Of a stretch of 64,000 bases of DNA, positions 16,907 to 26,059 are shown in pieces. A program made the position numbers and the translations under genes. The notes below the pieces were generated by a model. The model searched no databases, was not told the DNA's origin, and was given only the letters and a program-made list of their open reading frames with translations. The number at the start of each line of letters is the position of its first letter. The stretch's first letter is position 1. The stretch is from JAADEM01 sp965371855 (GTDB taxonomy: Bacteria > Bacteroidota > Bacteroidia > Bacteroidales > Marinilabiliaceae), in contig CBDUZZ010000016.1 in assembly GCA_965371855.1 (NCBI GenBank), forward strand, positions 5,683 through 69,682, given 5' to 3'.

Positions 16907-18238
16907 GTGTTAAAAACATTCTCACTCGGAGGAATTCACCCGGCAGAAAACAAGTTTTCAGCGGGCAAAAAAATTGAAATCCTGCCCATACCCGCACAGG
17001 TATCAATTCCTATTGTACAACATATTGGTGCACCATCTACCCCGGTAGTTAAAAGAGGTGATAGTGTGAAAGTTGGTCAGCTTTTAGCCAAATCATCAGG
17101 ATTTGTTTCTGCCAACATTCACTCTCCCGTTTCAGGTTCTGTATTTAAAATAGACAAAATAATGGATGCCAGCGGATACAAACGTCAGTCCATTATAATT
17201 AAGGTTGACGGTGATGAGTGGGATGAATCAATAGACCGTTCCACAACACTGAATAAAGAGATCACATTATCGGCAGAAGAGATTGTAAAAAAAGTTGGTG
17301 AAGCCGGTATTGTGGGATTAGGAGGTGCTACATTCCCGTCACACGTAAAGTTATCAGTTCCTCCGGGTAAAAAATGCGATGTTTTAATCCTCAATGGAGT
17401 AGAGTGCGAGCCATACCTTACTTCCGATCATCAGTTAATGATGGAAAAAGGGGAAGAGATACTGGTAGGCACTAAAATTCTCATGAAAGCCCTTAGGGTT
17501 GACAAAGCAATTATTGGTATTGAAAACAACAAGAAAGATGCTATTGAGCAGATTAGTAAGCTTGCTGAAAATCATGAGGGCATTTATGTTCAGGCACTGA
17601 AAGTTCAATATCCGCAAGGAGGAGAAAAACAACTTATCGATGCATGTATCGGGCGTGAGGTTCCATCCGGGAAACTGCCTATTGAGGTTGGGGCTATTGT
17701 GCAAAACGTTGGCACCACCTATGCTGTTTACGAGGCTGTGCAAAAAAATAAACCTCTGTTTGAAAGAGTTGTTACAGTTACCGGTAAGTCTGTTAAAAAT
17801 CCGGGAAACTTCCTCACTCGCGTTGGAACTCCTGTTAAAGATTTGATTGAAGCTGCCGGAGGCATACCTGAAGATACCGGTAAAGTTATAGGCGGAGGCC
17901 CTATGATGGGTAAAGCATTAGCTTCTGTTGATGTACCCGTAACGAAAGGTAGTTCAGGTATTTTGTTAATGCCCGATGAGATTTCAAAAAGGGGCAAGAC
18001 TGAGAGTTGTATTCGTTGTTCCAAATGCGTTTCTGTCTGTCCAATGGGGCTATCGCCATATTTATTAATGACACTGTCGGAAAAAGCCATTTGGGATCGT
18101 TCAGAAGAGGAGAGGGTAATGGATTGTATCGAATGTGGTTCATGTAGTTATACATGCCCGTCTAATCGTCCACTACTCGATTACATCCGCTTAGCCAAAG
18201 CTACAGTAGGACAAATTATGAGGTCAAGAACAAAATAA
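16907..18238 (+). CDS. rnfC: Rnf complex subunit C
   Basis: A 443-residue subunit that binds NADH and FMN and closes the electron path from ferredoxin to NAD. The SLBB-like and Nqo1-like regions show GLGGATFPSHVKLS and LILNGVECEPYLTSDH, and the C-terminal domain has two 4Fe-4S motifs, CIRCSKCVSVCP near residue 368 and CIECGSCSYTCP near residue 408. The start is GTG at 16907, chosen because the consensus Shine-Dalgarno AGGAGG lies at 16894-16899, an arrangement that is rare in Bacteroidota. It lies between rnfB and rnfD in the standard order. Confidence 0.96.
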   Translation: MLKTFSLGGIHPAENKFSAGKKIEILPIPAQVSIPIVQHIGAPSTPVVKRGDSVKVGQLLAKSSGFVSANIHSPVSGSVFKIDKIMDASGYKRQSIIIKVDGDEWDESIDRSTTLNKEITLSAEEIVKKVGEAGIVGLGGATFPSHVKLSVPPGKKCDVLILNGVECEPYLTSDHQLMMEKGEEILVGTKILMKALRVDKAIIGIENNKKDAIEQISKLAENHEGIYVQALKVQYPQGGEKQLIDACIGREVPSGKLPIEVGAIVQNVGTTYAVYEAVQKNKPLFERVVTVTGKSVKNPGNFLTRVGTPVKDLIEAAGGIPEDTGKVIGGGPMMGKALASVDVPVTKGSSGILLMPDEISKRGKTESCIRCSKCVSVCPMGLSPYLLMTLSEKAIWDRSEEERVMDCIECGSCSYTCPSNRPLLDYIRLAKATVGQIMRSRTK

Positions 18239-18260
18239 AAACGTTAATTAATAAAACAGT

Positions 18261-19253
18261 ATGAATACGTTAACCATATCTCTATCCCCTCATGTTCACA
18301 GTGGCGACTCTGTGAAGAAGAACATGTACGGGGTGATTATTGCATTAATACCGGCCTTAGCCGTTTCACTATGGGTATTCGGTTTAGGAGCTCTGATAGT
18401 TACGGTAACAGCTATTGCCGCAAGTGTTCTTTTTGAATATCTGATTGAAAAATATCTTTTGAAAGTACCCTCAACTATTTCTGACGGGTCTGCTATCATT
18501 ACCGGTTTATTGCTGGCTTTTAACATGCCATCCAATCTGCCAATATGGATTATCATTATTGGAGCTTTAGTAGCTATCGGCATTGGTAAAATGTCGTTTG
18601 GTGGATTGGGAAATAACCCTTTTAACCCTGCGCTTGTTGGTCGTGTATTTTTGCTCATCTCTTTTCCGGTACAGATGACCTCATGGCCTCTGCCTATGAC
18701 AAACACAACATCATACCTTGATGCAACAACAGGTGCTACACCTCTTGGCATTGTCAAGGAAGGATTGGCAAATGGCACACCACTGTCGGAGTTAATGAGT
18801 CAGATTCCGTCATTTGTTGATATGTTACTCGGAAAGATGGGAGGCTCAGCCGGAGAGGTTGCTGCTCTAGCTATTTTATTAGGATTAGCATTTATGCTTT
18901 ACCGTAAAATAATAACCTGGCATATACCAGTTAGTGTACTGGGAACAATAGCCGTATTTGCAGGCATCCTCAACTTCGCAAACCCTGAGGCTTATGCCAG
19001 ACCTCTGTTCCACCTGTTAACCGGAGGTGCATTATTAGGTGCGGTGTTTATGGCTACCGATTATGTTACATCACCGATGACAAATAAAGGAATGATAATA
19101 TTTGGTGTAGGTATAGGTATTATCACTGTTCTTATCAGAGTATTTGGTGCGTATCCTGAAGGTATGTCATTTGCTATACTAATAATGAACGCATTTGTAC
19201 CTTTGATTGACAGATATGTTAAACCAAAGAGTTTTGGTGAAAAGATAAAATGA
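18261..19253 (+). CDS. rnfD: Rnf complex subunit D
   Basis: A 330-residue integral membrane subunit of the NqrB/RnfD family with about nine transmembrane segments. The flavin attachment motif is visible as TTGATPLG, in which the threonine of GAT carries covalent FMN in studied homologues. The segment FGGLGNNPFNPALVGRVFLL is strongly conserved. RnfD helps form the ion-translocating core. It follows rnfC by 22 bases and precedes rnfG. Confidence 0.96.
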   Translation: MNTLTISLSPHVHSGDSVKKNMYGVIIALIPALAVSLWVFGLGALIVTVTAIAASVLFEYLIEKYLLKVPSTISDGSAIITGLLLAFNMPSNLPIWIIIIGALVAIGIGKMSFGGLGNNPFNPALVGRVFLLISFPVQMTSWPLPMTNTTSYLDATTGATPLGIVKEGLANGTPLSELMSQIPSFVDMLLGKMGGSAGEVAALAILLGLAFMLYRKIITWHIPVSVLGTIAVFAGILNFANPEAYARPLFHLLTGGALLGAVFMATDYVTSPMTNKGMIIFGVGIGIITVLIRVFGAYPEGMSFAILIMNAFVPLIDRYVKPKSFGEKIK

Positions 19254-19330
19254 TTCTATGGCTAAATGGTTAAACATCAACAGAACATATTAACAATAGA
19301 ACCATAGAACAATATAACAATTTGAATATT

Positions 19331-19939
19331 ATGGCAAAAACTGAATCTTCACTCAAAAACATGCTCCTGACACTATTGATAATCACAGCTATCTCGGGTA
19401 CATCTTTGGGTTTTGTATATAAAATGACCAAAGAACCTATCGCTTTGGCAAAGGCAAAAAAACAACAGGAGGCCATTAAGATGGTTGTTCCAGAGTTTAC
19501 CAACAATCCGGCTGAGGATGGTGTCGAGTTAACATCTAAAGAGGGATTTGCTATTAAAGTATTCCCTGCAAGAAAAGATGGACAACTGGTTGGAGTTGCT
19601 GTTAAAACAATTACAAACAAAGGTTTTGGTGGTGATGTAAAATTAATGGTTGGGTTCAAGCCCGATGGAACAATAGTCAACTATCAGGTATTGGAACACA
19701 AAGAGACTCCTGGACTGGGAACAAAGATGGATCCATGGTTCAAGACAGACAAAGGAAACCAGGATATTATCGGAAAGAACCCCGGAAGTAATAACCTTAC
19801 AGTATCAAAAGACGGAGGTGAAGTTGATGCCATTACGGCTGCAACAATCAGTTCAAGAGCTTTTTTGGATGCAGTAAGAGTGGGATATGAAACATTTATG
19901 GAAAACAAAGATAAAATTGAGAAAGGAGATACCAAATGA
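19331..19939 (+). CDS. rnfG: Rnf complex subunit G, FMN-binding
   Basis: A 202-residue subunit anchored by one N-terminal helix (residues 10-30) with its FMN-binding domain in the periplasm. The covalent flavin motif reads AITAATISS, matching S/T-G/A-A-T-x-S/T; the threonine before I carries FMN in this family. The ETPGLGTK segment is also conserved. I chose the ATG at 19331; a TTG nine bases upstream is in frame but unneeded. Its stop overlaps the start of rnfE by four bases (ATGA), which points to translational coupling. Confidence 0.95.
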   Translation: MAKTESSLKNMLLTLLIITAISGTSLGFVYKMTKEPIALAKAKKQQEAIKMVVPEFTNNPAEDGVELTSKEGFAIKVFPARKDGQLVGVAVKTITNKGFGGDVKLMVGFKPDGTIVNYQVLEHKETPGLGTKMDPWFKTDKGNQDIIGKNPGSNNLTVSKDGGEVDAITAATISSRAFLDAVRVGYETFMENKDKIEKGDTK

Positions 19940-20520
19940 ACCAATGGAAAAACTTCTCTAAAGGCTTCTTCAAGGAAAATGCCGTATTCACTCTGTTGCT
20001 GGGAATGTGTCCCACACTGGGAGTAACATCATCGGCAATTAACGGATTAGGTATGGGGCTGGCCACCACATTCGTTCTTGTAATGGCAAACCTCGTGATC
20101 TCATTAATAAAAGATTTCATACCCGATAAGGTTCGGATACCTGCATTTATTGTTGTAATTGCAACCTTCGTTACAATCGTTGAGATGCTGATGCAGGCAT
20201 ACACTCCAGGCTTGTTCAATGCATTAGGGCTGTTCATTCCACTTATTGTTGTTAACTGTATAGTGTTAGGTAGAGCCGAAGCATTTGCATCTAAAAACAG
20301 TGTAGGTTCCTCCATAATTGATGGTCTGGGTATGGGTTTGGGATTTGCTATGGCACTGACCATGCTTGGGTCTGTTCGCGAACTGCTTGGTAGCGGAAAA
20401 CTATTCGACATCTCAATCTATCCTGAAGACTATGGAATGTTAGTATTTGTATTGGCACCCGGAGCATTTATAGCCCTGGGTTACATGATAGCTATAATTG
20501 ACAAAATGAAAAAAGCTTAA
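19936..20520 (+). CDS. rnfE: Rnf complex subunit E
   Basis: A 194-residue membrane subunit of the RnfA/RnfE/NqrDE family with six predicted helices. The signature ENAVFTLLLGMCPTLGVTS includes the conserved helix cysteine that, with its RnfA counterpart, holds an intramembrane iron-sulfur cluster in studied complexes. It overlaps rnfG by four bases and is followed by rnfA after 12 bases. Confidence 0.96.
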   Translation: MNQWKNFSKGFFKENAVFTLLLGMCPTLGVTSSAINGLGMGLATTFVLVMANLVISLIKDFIPDKVRIPAFIVVIATFVTIVEMLMQAYTPGLFNALGLFIPLIVVNCIVLGRAEAFASKNSVGSSIIDGLGMGLGFAMALTMLGSVRELLGSGKLFDISIYPEDYGMLVFVLAPGAFIALGYMIAIIDKMKKA

Positions 20521-20532
20521 AAAATAAATATT

Positions 20533-21105
20533 ATGGAATATGCACTAATTATAATATCTGCAATATTTGTAAACAATGTTGTATTAAGCCAATTCCTCGG
20601 AATATGTCCCTTTCTGGGAGTATCCAAAAAATTGTCAACCGGAATAGGAATGACCGGAGCAGTTACTTTTGTTATGATTATAGCAACAATAGTAACCTGG
20701 CTGGTACAGAAACTTGTGCTTGATCCTTTCAATATTGGTTTTTTGCAAACAATAACTTTTATCCTGATTATTGCTGCTTTAGTTCAGTTGGTAGAGATAG
20801 TACTTAAAAAAGTTAGTCCTCCGCTTTATCAGGCACTTGGAGTTTTCCTTCCTCTTATCACAACTAACTGTGCCATTCTGGGAGTAGCTATCATGACTAT
20901 TCAAAAAGACTTTGGCCTTATTGAATCTGTTGTTTTTGCCACAGCAACTGCTGTAGGCTTTGGCTTGGCACTTGTTCTTTTTGCAGGGATACGCGAACAA
21001 CTTGACTTGGTTGATGTGCCTAAAGGAATGAAAGGGACTCCAATAGCTCTTGTAGTTGCCGGCCTGTTAGCTCTTGCCTTTATGGGATTTGCAAACCTTG
21101 CATAA
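20533..21105 (+). CDS. rnfA: Rnf complex subunit A
   Basis: A 190-residue membrane subunit homologous to RnfE. The signature NNVVLSQFLGICPFLGVSKK has the conserved cysteine, and TTNCAILGVAIM holds the second family cysteine. Six hydrophobic helices are evident. It is the last gene of the rseC-rnfBCDGEA operon; no strong hairpin terminator is visible after it. With the other subunits it would couple ferredoxin:NAD oxidoreduction to a sodium or proton gradient, which fits an anaerobic or fermentative life. Confidence 0.96.
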   Translation: MEYALIIISAIFVNNVVLSQFLGICPFLGVSKKLSTGIGMTGAVTFVMIIATIVTWLVQKLVLDPFNIGFLQTITFILIIAALVQLVEIVLKKVSPPLYQALGVFLPLITTNCAILGVAIMTIQKDFGLIESVVFATATAVGFGLALVLFAGIREQLDLVDVPKGMKGTPIALVVAGLLALAFMGFANLA

Positions 21106-21218
21106 CGATTGAATATTTATTCGGATTGCTGGTTTTTGGGCTATTATATGCACTGGTTTCTTTTCTTTTTAATCTATTTTTTGTTTTTATTTCGCAAGTT
21201 TTAATAAAGAAAGGCGTC

Positions 21219-21230
21219 CTACTATAGTAG
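21219..21230. promoter_or_regulatory. 12-base palindrome upstream of TonB receptor
   Basis: CTACTATAGTAG is a perfect palindrome 18 bases before the receptor ATG. Its place would suit an operator in the leader, but no regulator is adjacent and it may be chance. Confidence 0.25.
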
Positions 21231-21248
21231 AACATATAGGGAAAGAAT

Positions 21249-23681
21249 ATGCGAAGATTAGGATTATTAATTTTAGTGTTTTTATCATTTACTGCTTCAG
21301 GATTTTCTAATACACCCGTGTTGTCGCTTGGCGAAAAAGGTGTGGTAAAGGGTAAAGTTTTCGATAAAATATCTAATGCCCCCATAGAATATGCAACTGT
21401 AGTTATCTATAACGCAAAAGACAGCAGTGTAGTAACTGGTACTGTTACAGATATTAAAGGAGAATTTAGGATTTCTAATTTAGATTCAGGTGAATTTTAC
21501 CTGGTAGTTTCATTTTTAGGATATAGAAATCAGCAGTTTGATAATGTGTTAGTGAAGCCTGGGCAGAGAATGTACGATATTGGTAAGATCTCATTATTTC
21601 CTTCAAAGGAGGTACTTGGTGAAGTTGAAGTTGTGGCAGAACGACACTCTATTGACTATCACATTGATAAAAAAGTAGTGTCCGTTGGTAAACAGATGAC
21701 AGCTGCTTCGTTATCTGCAGTTGAAGTTTTGGAAAATGTTCCATCCGTAAGGGTAGATATTGAGGGTAATGTATCTCTGCGTGGTAGTTCCGGGTTTACA
21801 GTTCTAATTGATGGAAAACCTTCTATTCTGGATCCCAGTGATGCTCTGCGGCAAATACCTGCCAGTACTATTGATGTCATTGAGATCATTACTAATCCTT
21901 CTGTAAAATATCGTCCTGATGGTACAGCTGGAATCATTAATGTAATCACTAAAAAGAACCGGATACAAGGAGTGCAGGGATTGTTCAATACAAATGTAGG
22001 TACCTATGGACAATATGGTGGAGATTTTCTGTTAAACTGGAGACTGAAAAATACTAATTTATTTATTGGGGCTGATTATAATCAAAGAGCGCATCCCGGA
22101 ACTCAGTTAAAAGAGAGAAATACATTCAGGAATGATTCTGTTTTCCACATAAAATCAGAGGGAGATGCTGAACGAAGTTATTCCACTTCAGGTCTGCGTG
22201 CTGGTTTTGACTGGGATATGACCGATAAAGATGCATTTTCGTTGGGCTTTCGCTATGGCGACAGAAGTTTTAAAAGTTCCACTGAAATGGATTTCTATGA
22301 ATGGTCAACACCCGGAGATGGCATCACTAAATACTATAGTTTTGATGATTCTAAACGGGGAGGAGGTTATATGTCATTAACCGGAAACTACAAACACCAA
22401 TTCGATGAAAAAGGGCATGAACTATCTGCACAAATTGACTACAGTCTCCGTAATGGTGATGAGAAATCACACAATGAGTTGTACACTCCTGAAGGGGAAA
22501 TATCAGATGGTAAATTAAGTACTGAAAAGGGCCCCTCTAATCGAACTGAATTCAGATTGGATTATACACGTCCATTTAACCCTAAAAGTAAAATGGAACT
22601 CGGTTTTCAGGGACGCTTGAGTGATAGTCAGGATGAGACTGAATTGTTTGAGTATGATATCGAATCCGGAGATTATGTGTTTCAACCTGAATACAGCAAT
22701 AATACGGAATATCTCCGTAACATTCTTTCAGTATATGGACTATATGCAGGATCTTCTGGTAACTTTGGCTATCAGGCAGGATTGCGTAGTGAATATACCA
22801 ACAGGGAAATTACTACCCTTAAAGACAATGAATCTTTCCTGATAGATAGGATGGATTTTTTTCCAACGGTTCACTTATCGTATGATTTTGGTGAAGACAA
22901 CCAGATGATGGGTAGCTATTCGCGCCGTATTGATCGTTCACGAGGCTATTATCTTGAACCATTTTTAACCTGGCAGGATGCCTATAATGTAAGAATGGGT
23001 AATCCTGACTTGTTGCCTGAATATATTGATTCTTATGAACTGGCTTACATCAATGAGTTTGAAAAGGTACAATTATCACTTGAAGGATATTACCGGATAA
23101 CGCATAATAAAGTGGAGAGGGTGAGAAGCGTGTATTCCGAAAATGTATTTTTGCATACTTATGACAATGTGGGAAAAGATTACTCCTTAGGAGTGGAACT
23201 CATGGTTAATATGTTGCTGGTAAAATGGTGGGAAATGGATGTTATGGGTAATCTTTATAACTATAAAGTGGAAGGTGAATTATATGGAGATCCTTTTTCC
23301 AATTCCTCTTTAAACTGGAGCAGTCGATTTAACAACACTTTTAAAGCCACTAAAAGTTTGCAATTTCAGTTGAATTCCAGTTATAATAGTCCCTCGGTTA
23401 CTGCACAAGGTAAATACGAAGGCTATTATACTTTTAACGCTGCTGTCAGGGCAGACTTTTTGAAACGGAAGTTGTCGGCAGTTGTTCAGGCAAGGGACAT
23501 CTTTCAAACAGCCAATCGTGAAGGAACATCAAGTGGACCTGATTTCGATTACTACTACAAATATATAAGGAAATCTCCTTTTGTATCGCTTACCTTAAGT
23601 TACCGTCTTAATAACTTTAAACCCAAAAGACGTGATGGACGAGGAAGTGATGGAGAAGGAATGGGAGAAGAAGATTTTTAA
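21249..23681 (+). CDS. TonB-dependent receptor-like outer-membrane beta-barrel protein
   Basis: An 810-residue protein: signal peptide to about residue 20, a carboxypeptidase-regulatory-like domain (GKVFDKISNAPIEYATVVIY, residues 35-115), a plug domain (VLIDGKPSIL, IEIITNPSVKYRPDGTAGIINVITKK) and a large barrel of the OMP_b-brl_3 type. The C-terminus is not the usual aromatic barrel end but a charged Gly/Asp/Glu tail (GRGSDGEGMGEEDF), which is odd. Substrate is unknown and it has no SusD partner next door. A perfect palindrome CTACTATAGTAG at 21219-21230 lies 18 bases before the start. Confidence 0.85.
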   Translation: MRRLGLLILVFLSFTASGFSNTPVLSLGEKGVVKGKVFDKISNAPIEYATVVIYNAKDSSVVTGTVTDIKGEFRISNLDSGEFYLVVSFLGYRNQQFDNVLVKPGQRMYDIGKISLFPSKEVLGEVEVVAERHSIDYHIDKKVVSVGKQMTAASLSAVEVLENVPSVRVDIEGNVSLRGSSGFTVLIDGKPSILDPSDALRQIPASTIDVIEIITNPSVKYRPDGTAGIINVITKKNRIQGVQGLFNTNVGTYGQYGGDFLLNWRLKNTNLFIGADYNQRAHPGTQLKERNTFRNDSVFHIKSEGDAERSYSTSGLRAGFDWDMTDKDAFSLGFRYGDRSFKSSTEMDFYEWSTPGDGITKYYSFDDSKRGGGYMSLTGNYKHQFDEKGHELSAQIDYSLRNGDEKSHNELYTPEGEISDGKLSTEKGPSNRTEFRLDYTRPFNPKSKMELGFQGRLSDSQDETELFEYDIESGDYVFQPEYSNNTEYLRNILSVYGLYAGSSGNFGYQAGLRSEYTNREITTLKDNESFLIDRMDFFPTVHLSYDFGEDNQMMGSYSRRIDRSRGYYLEPFLTWQDAYNVRMGNPDLLPEYIDSYELAYINEFEKVQLSLEGYYRITHNKVERVRSVYSENVFLHTYDNVGKDYSLGVELMVNMLLVKWWEMDVMGNLYNYKVEGELYGDPFSNSSLNWSSRFNNTFKATKSLQFQLNSSYNSPSVTAQGKYEGYYTFNAAVRADFLKRKLSAVVQARDIFQTANREGTSSGPDFDYYYKYIRKSPFVSLTLSYRLNNFKPKRRDGRGSDGEGMGEEDF

Positions 23682-23963
23682 TCATCTCTGGTAACTATTA
23701 GTGCGGATTTCTTTATAAACATGTAAAACAGATGCTATCTTAATATCAAATTCAGGATCCTTTTTCTCAAGGTAATAACTAATCTTGTGTGGTTTAATAT
23801 TGCTTTTGAACAAAACATTGTTTAGAAAACTTTTGCCCGGGGGCAGGAAATGTTTCAACATCCAGTTTCTCGTTGTGCATTGTGGCCAACATAAGAAGCT
23901 TCGCAGAGTACACAAGCTACATTGCGACAAAGTAAAGGAACCTGGTGTAATTCCTATCACCAC
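23682..23963 (-). pseudogene. Remnant of a transposase, IS630-like
   Basis: The minus-strand frame ends in IKPHKISYYLEKKDPEFDIKIASVLHVYKEIR, which resembles the segment of IS630-family transposases that links the helix-turn-helix region to the catalytic domain. Upstream of this the frame reads as cysteine-rich nonsense and no DDE catalytic residues follow, because the frame stops next to the TonB receptor stop codon. I read it as a short decayed fragment of a transposase gene. No inverted ends could be found. Identification is by remembered motif only. Confidence 0.4.
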
Positions 23964-24190
23964 TTTTTCTTCGACTAATAAATAAATATTACGAAATCAT
24001 ATTTTGAATTTTAAACATCTATATATCAATATCCTCCATTGTAATTCATTTCTCACAAAAAATATTAATAAAAAAAATACATATTTCCAACAACAATCTT
24101 AACAATATTACGTACTATTTATTAGACTTTTTTTTCAATGGGGATTGTAAAAATTATAACGTCTATAAATAACCATTACAAACGTAAAAA
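23964..24190. other. AT-rich intergenic region before the lytic transglycosylase gene
   Basis: Very AT-rich DNA without an ORF of note. It contains long A and T runs and no clear -33/-7 pair. Together with the transposase remnant it makes a gene-poor gap of about 500 bases. Confidence 0.4.
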
Positions 24191-25114
24191 ATGCTAAAAG
24201 CTAACACACATACTAAAATACTATCGTTATCATCTCTATTCATTGCTGTAGTTGTTGCAATTCAGTTATTCACATTCTCTTCAAGACCTGAAATTGAACC
24301 CACAAAAGATAATACAGCAGGCACATATGCAATCCATTCATTAAATATTCCTGACTCTATAACTTTTGCTAATGAAAGAGTGCCTGTTAAGCAATCTGAC
24401 ATAAAAGAGAGCCTGGATCGTGAATTACTTATTAACACGTACTGGCAATCGCAAACCATACTTTTCATTAAGCGAGCCAATCGTTTTTTCCCAATCATAG
24501 AACCAATACTAAAAGAGCAGGAAGTGCCAGAGGATTTCAAATATCTTGCACTTATTGAAAGTGGATTAATGTCTCGTTCAGTATCTCCTGCCGGAGCATC
24601 AGGCATTTGGCAATTCATGAGATCTACAGCAAGAGAATACGGTTTAGAGGTAACTAAAGAAGTTGATGAGCGATACCACATTGAGAAGGCAACGGTGGCG
24701 GCATGTAAATACTTTAAGAAAGCCTATAAACTTTATGGAAACTGGACTCTAGCTGCTGCTGCTTATAACGCCGGGAGAGCCGGCATTAACAAACAACTGT
24801 CCCGCCAACAAACCGATAATTATTACGATCTGCTATTGGGTGAAGAGACAGGACGATACGTTTTTCGTATTATTGCTATCAAAGAGATACTGTCAAGCCC
24901 TGAAAAATATGGTTTTCACGTAAAACAGGAAGACCTTTATCCTCCTCACAAAACAAAAGACTTTAAAATTACCGGATCTGTAAAAGACTTTGCCAGTTTT
25001 TCAAAGGAGCATAACATTTCTTACAAAACATTCAAGAATCTCAATCCATGGTTGCGTGAAACCAACCTTACTAATACCGCTAAAAAAACGTATGTGGTAA
25101 AGTTGCCGGAGTAA
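24191..25114 (+). CDS. Lytic murein transglycosylase (SLT domain, MltD-like)
   Basis: A 307-residue protein with an N-terminal hydrophobic anchor or signal (residues 10-30). The SLT catalytic domain is clear: the catalytic glutamate in YLALIESGLMSRSVS, then GASGIWQFMRSTAREYGL and the closing NWTLAAAAYNAGRAGI. Such enzymes cleave peptidoglycan glycan strands to 1,6-anhydro-muropeptides in the periplasm. Classic MltD has LysM repeats; here the C-terminal 60 residues (KDFASFSKEHNISYKTFKNLNPWL) look like one LysM-like unit. The gene stands alone. Confidence 0.9.
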   Translation: MLKANTHTKILSLSSLFIAVVVAIQLFTFSSRPEIEPTKDNTAGTYAIHSLNIPDSITFANERVPVKQSDIKESLDRELLINTYWQSQTILFIKRANRFFPIIEPILKEQEVPEDFKYLALIESGLMSRSVSPAGASGIWQFMRSTAREYGLEVTKEVDERYHIEKATVAACKYFKKAYKLYGNWTLAAAAYNAGRAGINKQLSRQQTDNYYDLLLGEETGRYVFRIIAIKEILSSPEKYGFHVKQEDLYPPHKTKDFKITGSVKDFASFSKEHNISYKTFKNLNPWLRETNLTNTAKKTYVVKLPE

Positions 25115-25604
25115 TTTATTAAAATGAGTATCCGTATGAATACCTAATTGGGGTAAACGAATTGAGTTATTAAATATGTAAATTAAGCCCCTTTAGGGGT
25201 TTGGGGTAGTTAACCTTCACCCCTCAGTCCCCTAAAGGGGATGACTGTATGGTATTTTAATTCACCCCCATTGACTTCGCCTATCTTCGATTCCCCTAAA
25301 GGGGAGCTGATTAGCAACTTAGTATGTTATATTTTAAATAGAATCTGTTTAGTCAATTTGCTTCCGCTAGCTGGCGGATTGGGTAAACGAATTGATATTC
25401 AGGGTAAAATCCATAATCATAGGCATATATACGGATACTCATTTTTATTAAACACCTTTAGAACTGAAAATCTTTCCTTTCAAACTTGCAAATTATTGAT
25501 ATCCTATGTTTTTGGCTCTACTACCATTTTCGTGGATAGATATTTAATCATTCACTAAATTGACATATTTATTTAGTGAAATATATAAATCCTTATTCAT
25601 CTTT

Positions 25605-25703
25605 CACCTCAACCCTAACCCTTCTCCTCACAGGAGAAGGGAAATTGAGGCTAAATAGTCATAACTGCTCCCTCTCCTATGAGGAGAGGGCCGGGGTGAG
25701 GTG
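25605..25703. repeat. Compound inverted repeat
   Basis: Outer arms starting CACCTCAACCCTAACCC and ending CCGGGGTGAGGTG face each other. Within them are two perfect or near-perfect hairpins: CCCTTCTCCT/AGGAGAAGGG (25619-25641, perfect 10-base stem) and CCCTCTCCT/AGGAGAGGG (25670-25690). It has no coding potential and looks like a MITE-like or REP-type element. Confidence 0.75.
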
Positions 25704-26016
25704 TTTTAATAACAGTCATTTCGTACCCACAAAATTCGTAGTAGAACCATTTTTTTACAAAAAAACTTAACGCTTTTCTTGTCTTTTGTTATTTTTATTA
25801 CAAATTCCACATACAGTATTTAATATTTTTTCGGATATTTTAACATAAAAAGGTCAGCATTTCTCACAAATACTGAAAATATCACTACTCTGCCACTTAC
25901 AATTAACCCCAACCCGATAAATCATAATCTCCTCTTTATCTTGTCTTTATGTTTTCCACAAATCATTTTAACCCTACATTTATACTACTTCATGTTAACC
26001 CAATAAAAAGAGAAAG

Positions 26017-26024
26017 TATTTTTG
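26017..26024 (+). promoter_or_regulatory. -7 promoter box of the starch-utilisation locus
   Basis: TATTTTTG matches TAnnTTTG, 36 bases before the GH97 start codon. The -33 region reads TGTTAAC, a weak match. In known Sus systems the SusR regulator acts just upstream of such a promoter. Confidence 0.45.
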
Positions 26025-26059
26025 ACACAAATAATCATTAATAAAAATTCATTAACATT

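Larger units (their letters stand above)
25115..26059. other. Long repeat-rich intergenic region upstream of the starch locus
   Basis: No gene is supported in these 945 bases. They hold a direct repeat TTGGGGTAAACGAATTGA (25148) and TTGGGTAAACGAATTGA (25379), three CCCCTTTAGGGG or CCCCTAAAGGGG palindromes (about 25188, 25229 and 25293), a CCGC-TAGCT-GGCGG hairpin near 25367, a large inverted repeat at 25605-25703, and then about 300 bases of AT-rich DNA leading to the promoter of the starch locus. Confidence 0.6.

Noticed and set aside
24191..25114. Lipoprotein MltD assignment
   Set aside because: No lipobox cysteine follows the N-terminal hydrophobic segment, and only one LysM-like unit is suggested, so only the SLT transglycosylase family is claimed.
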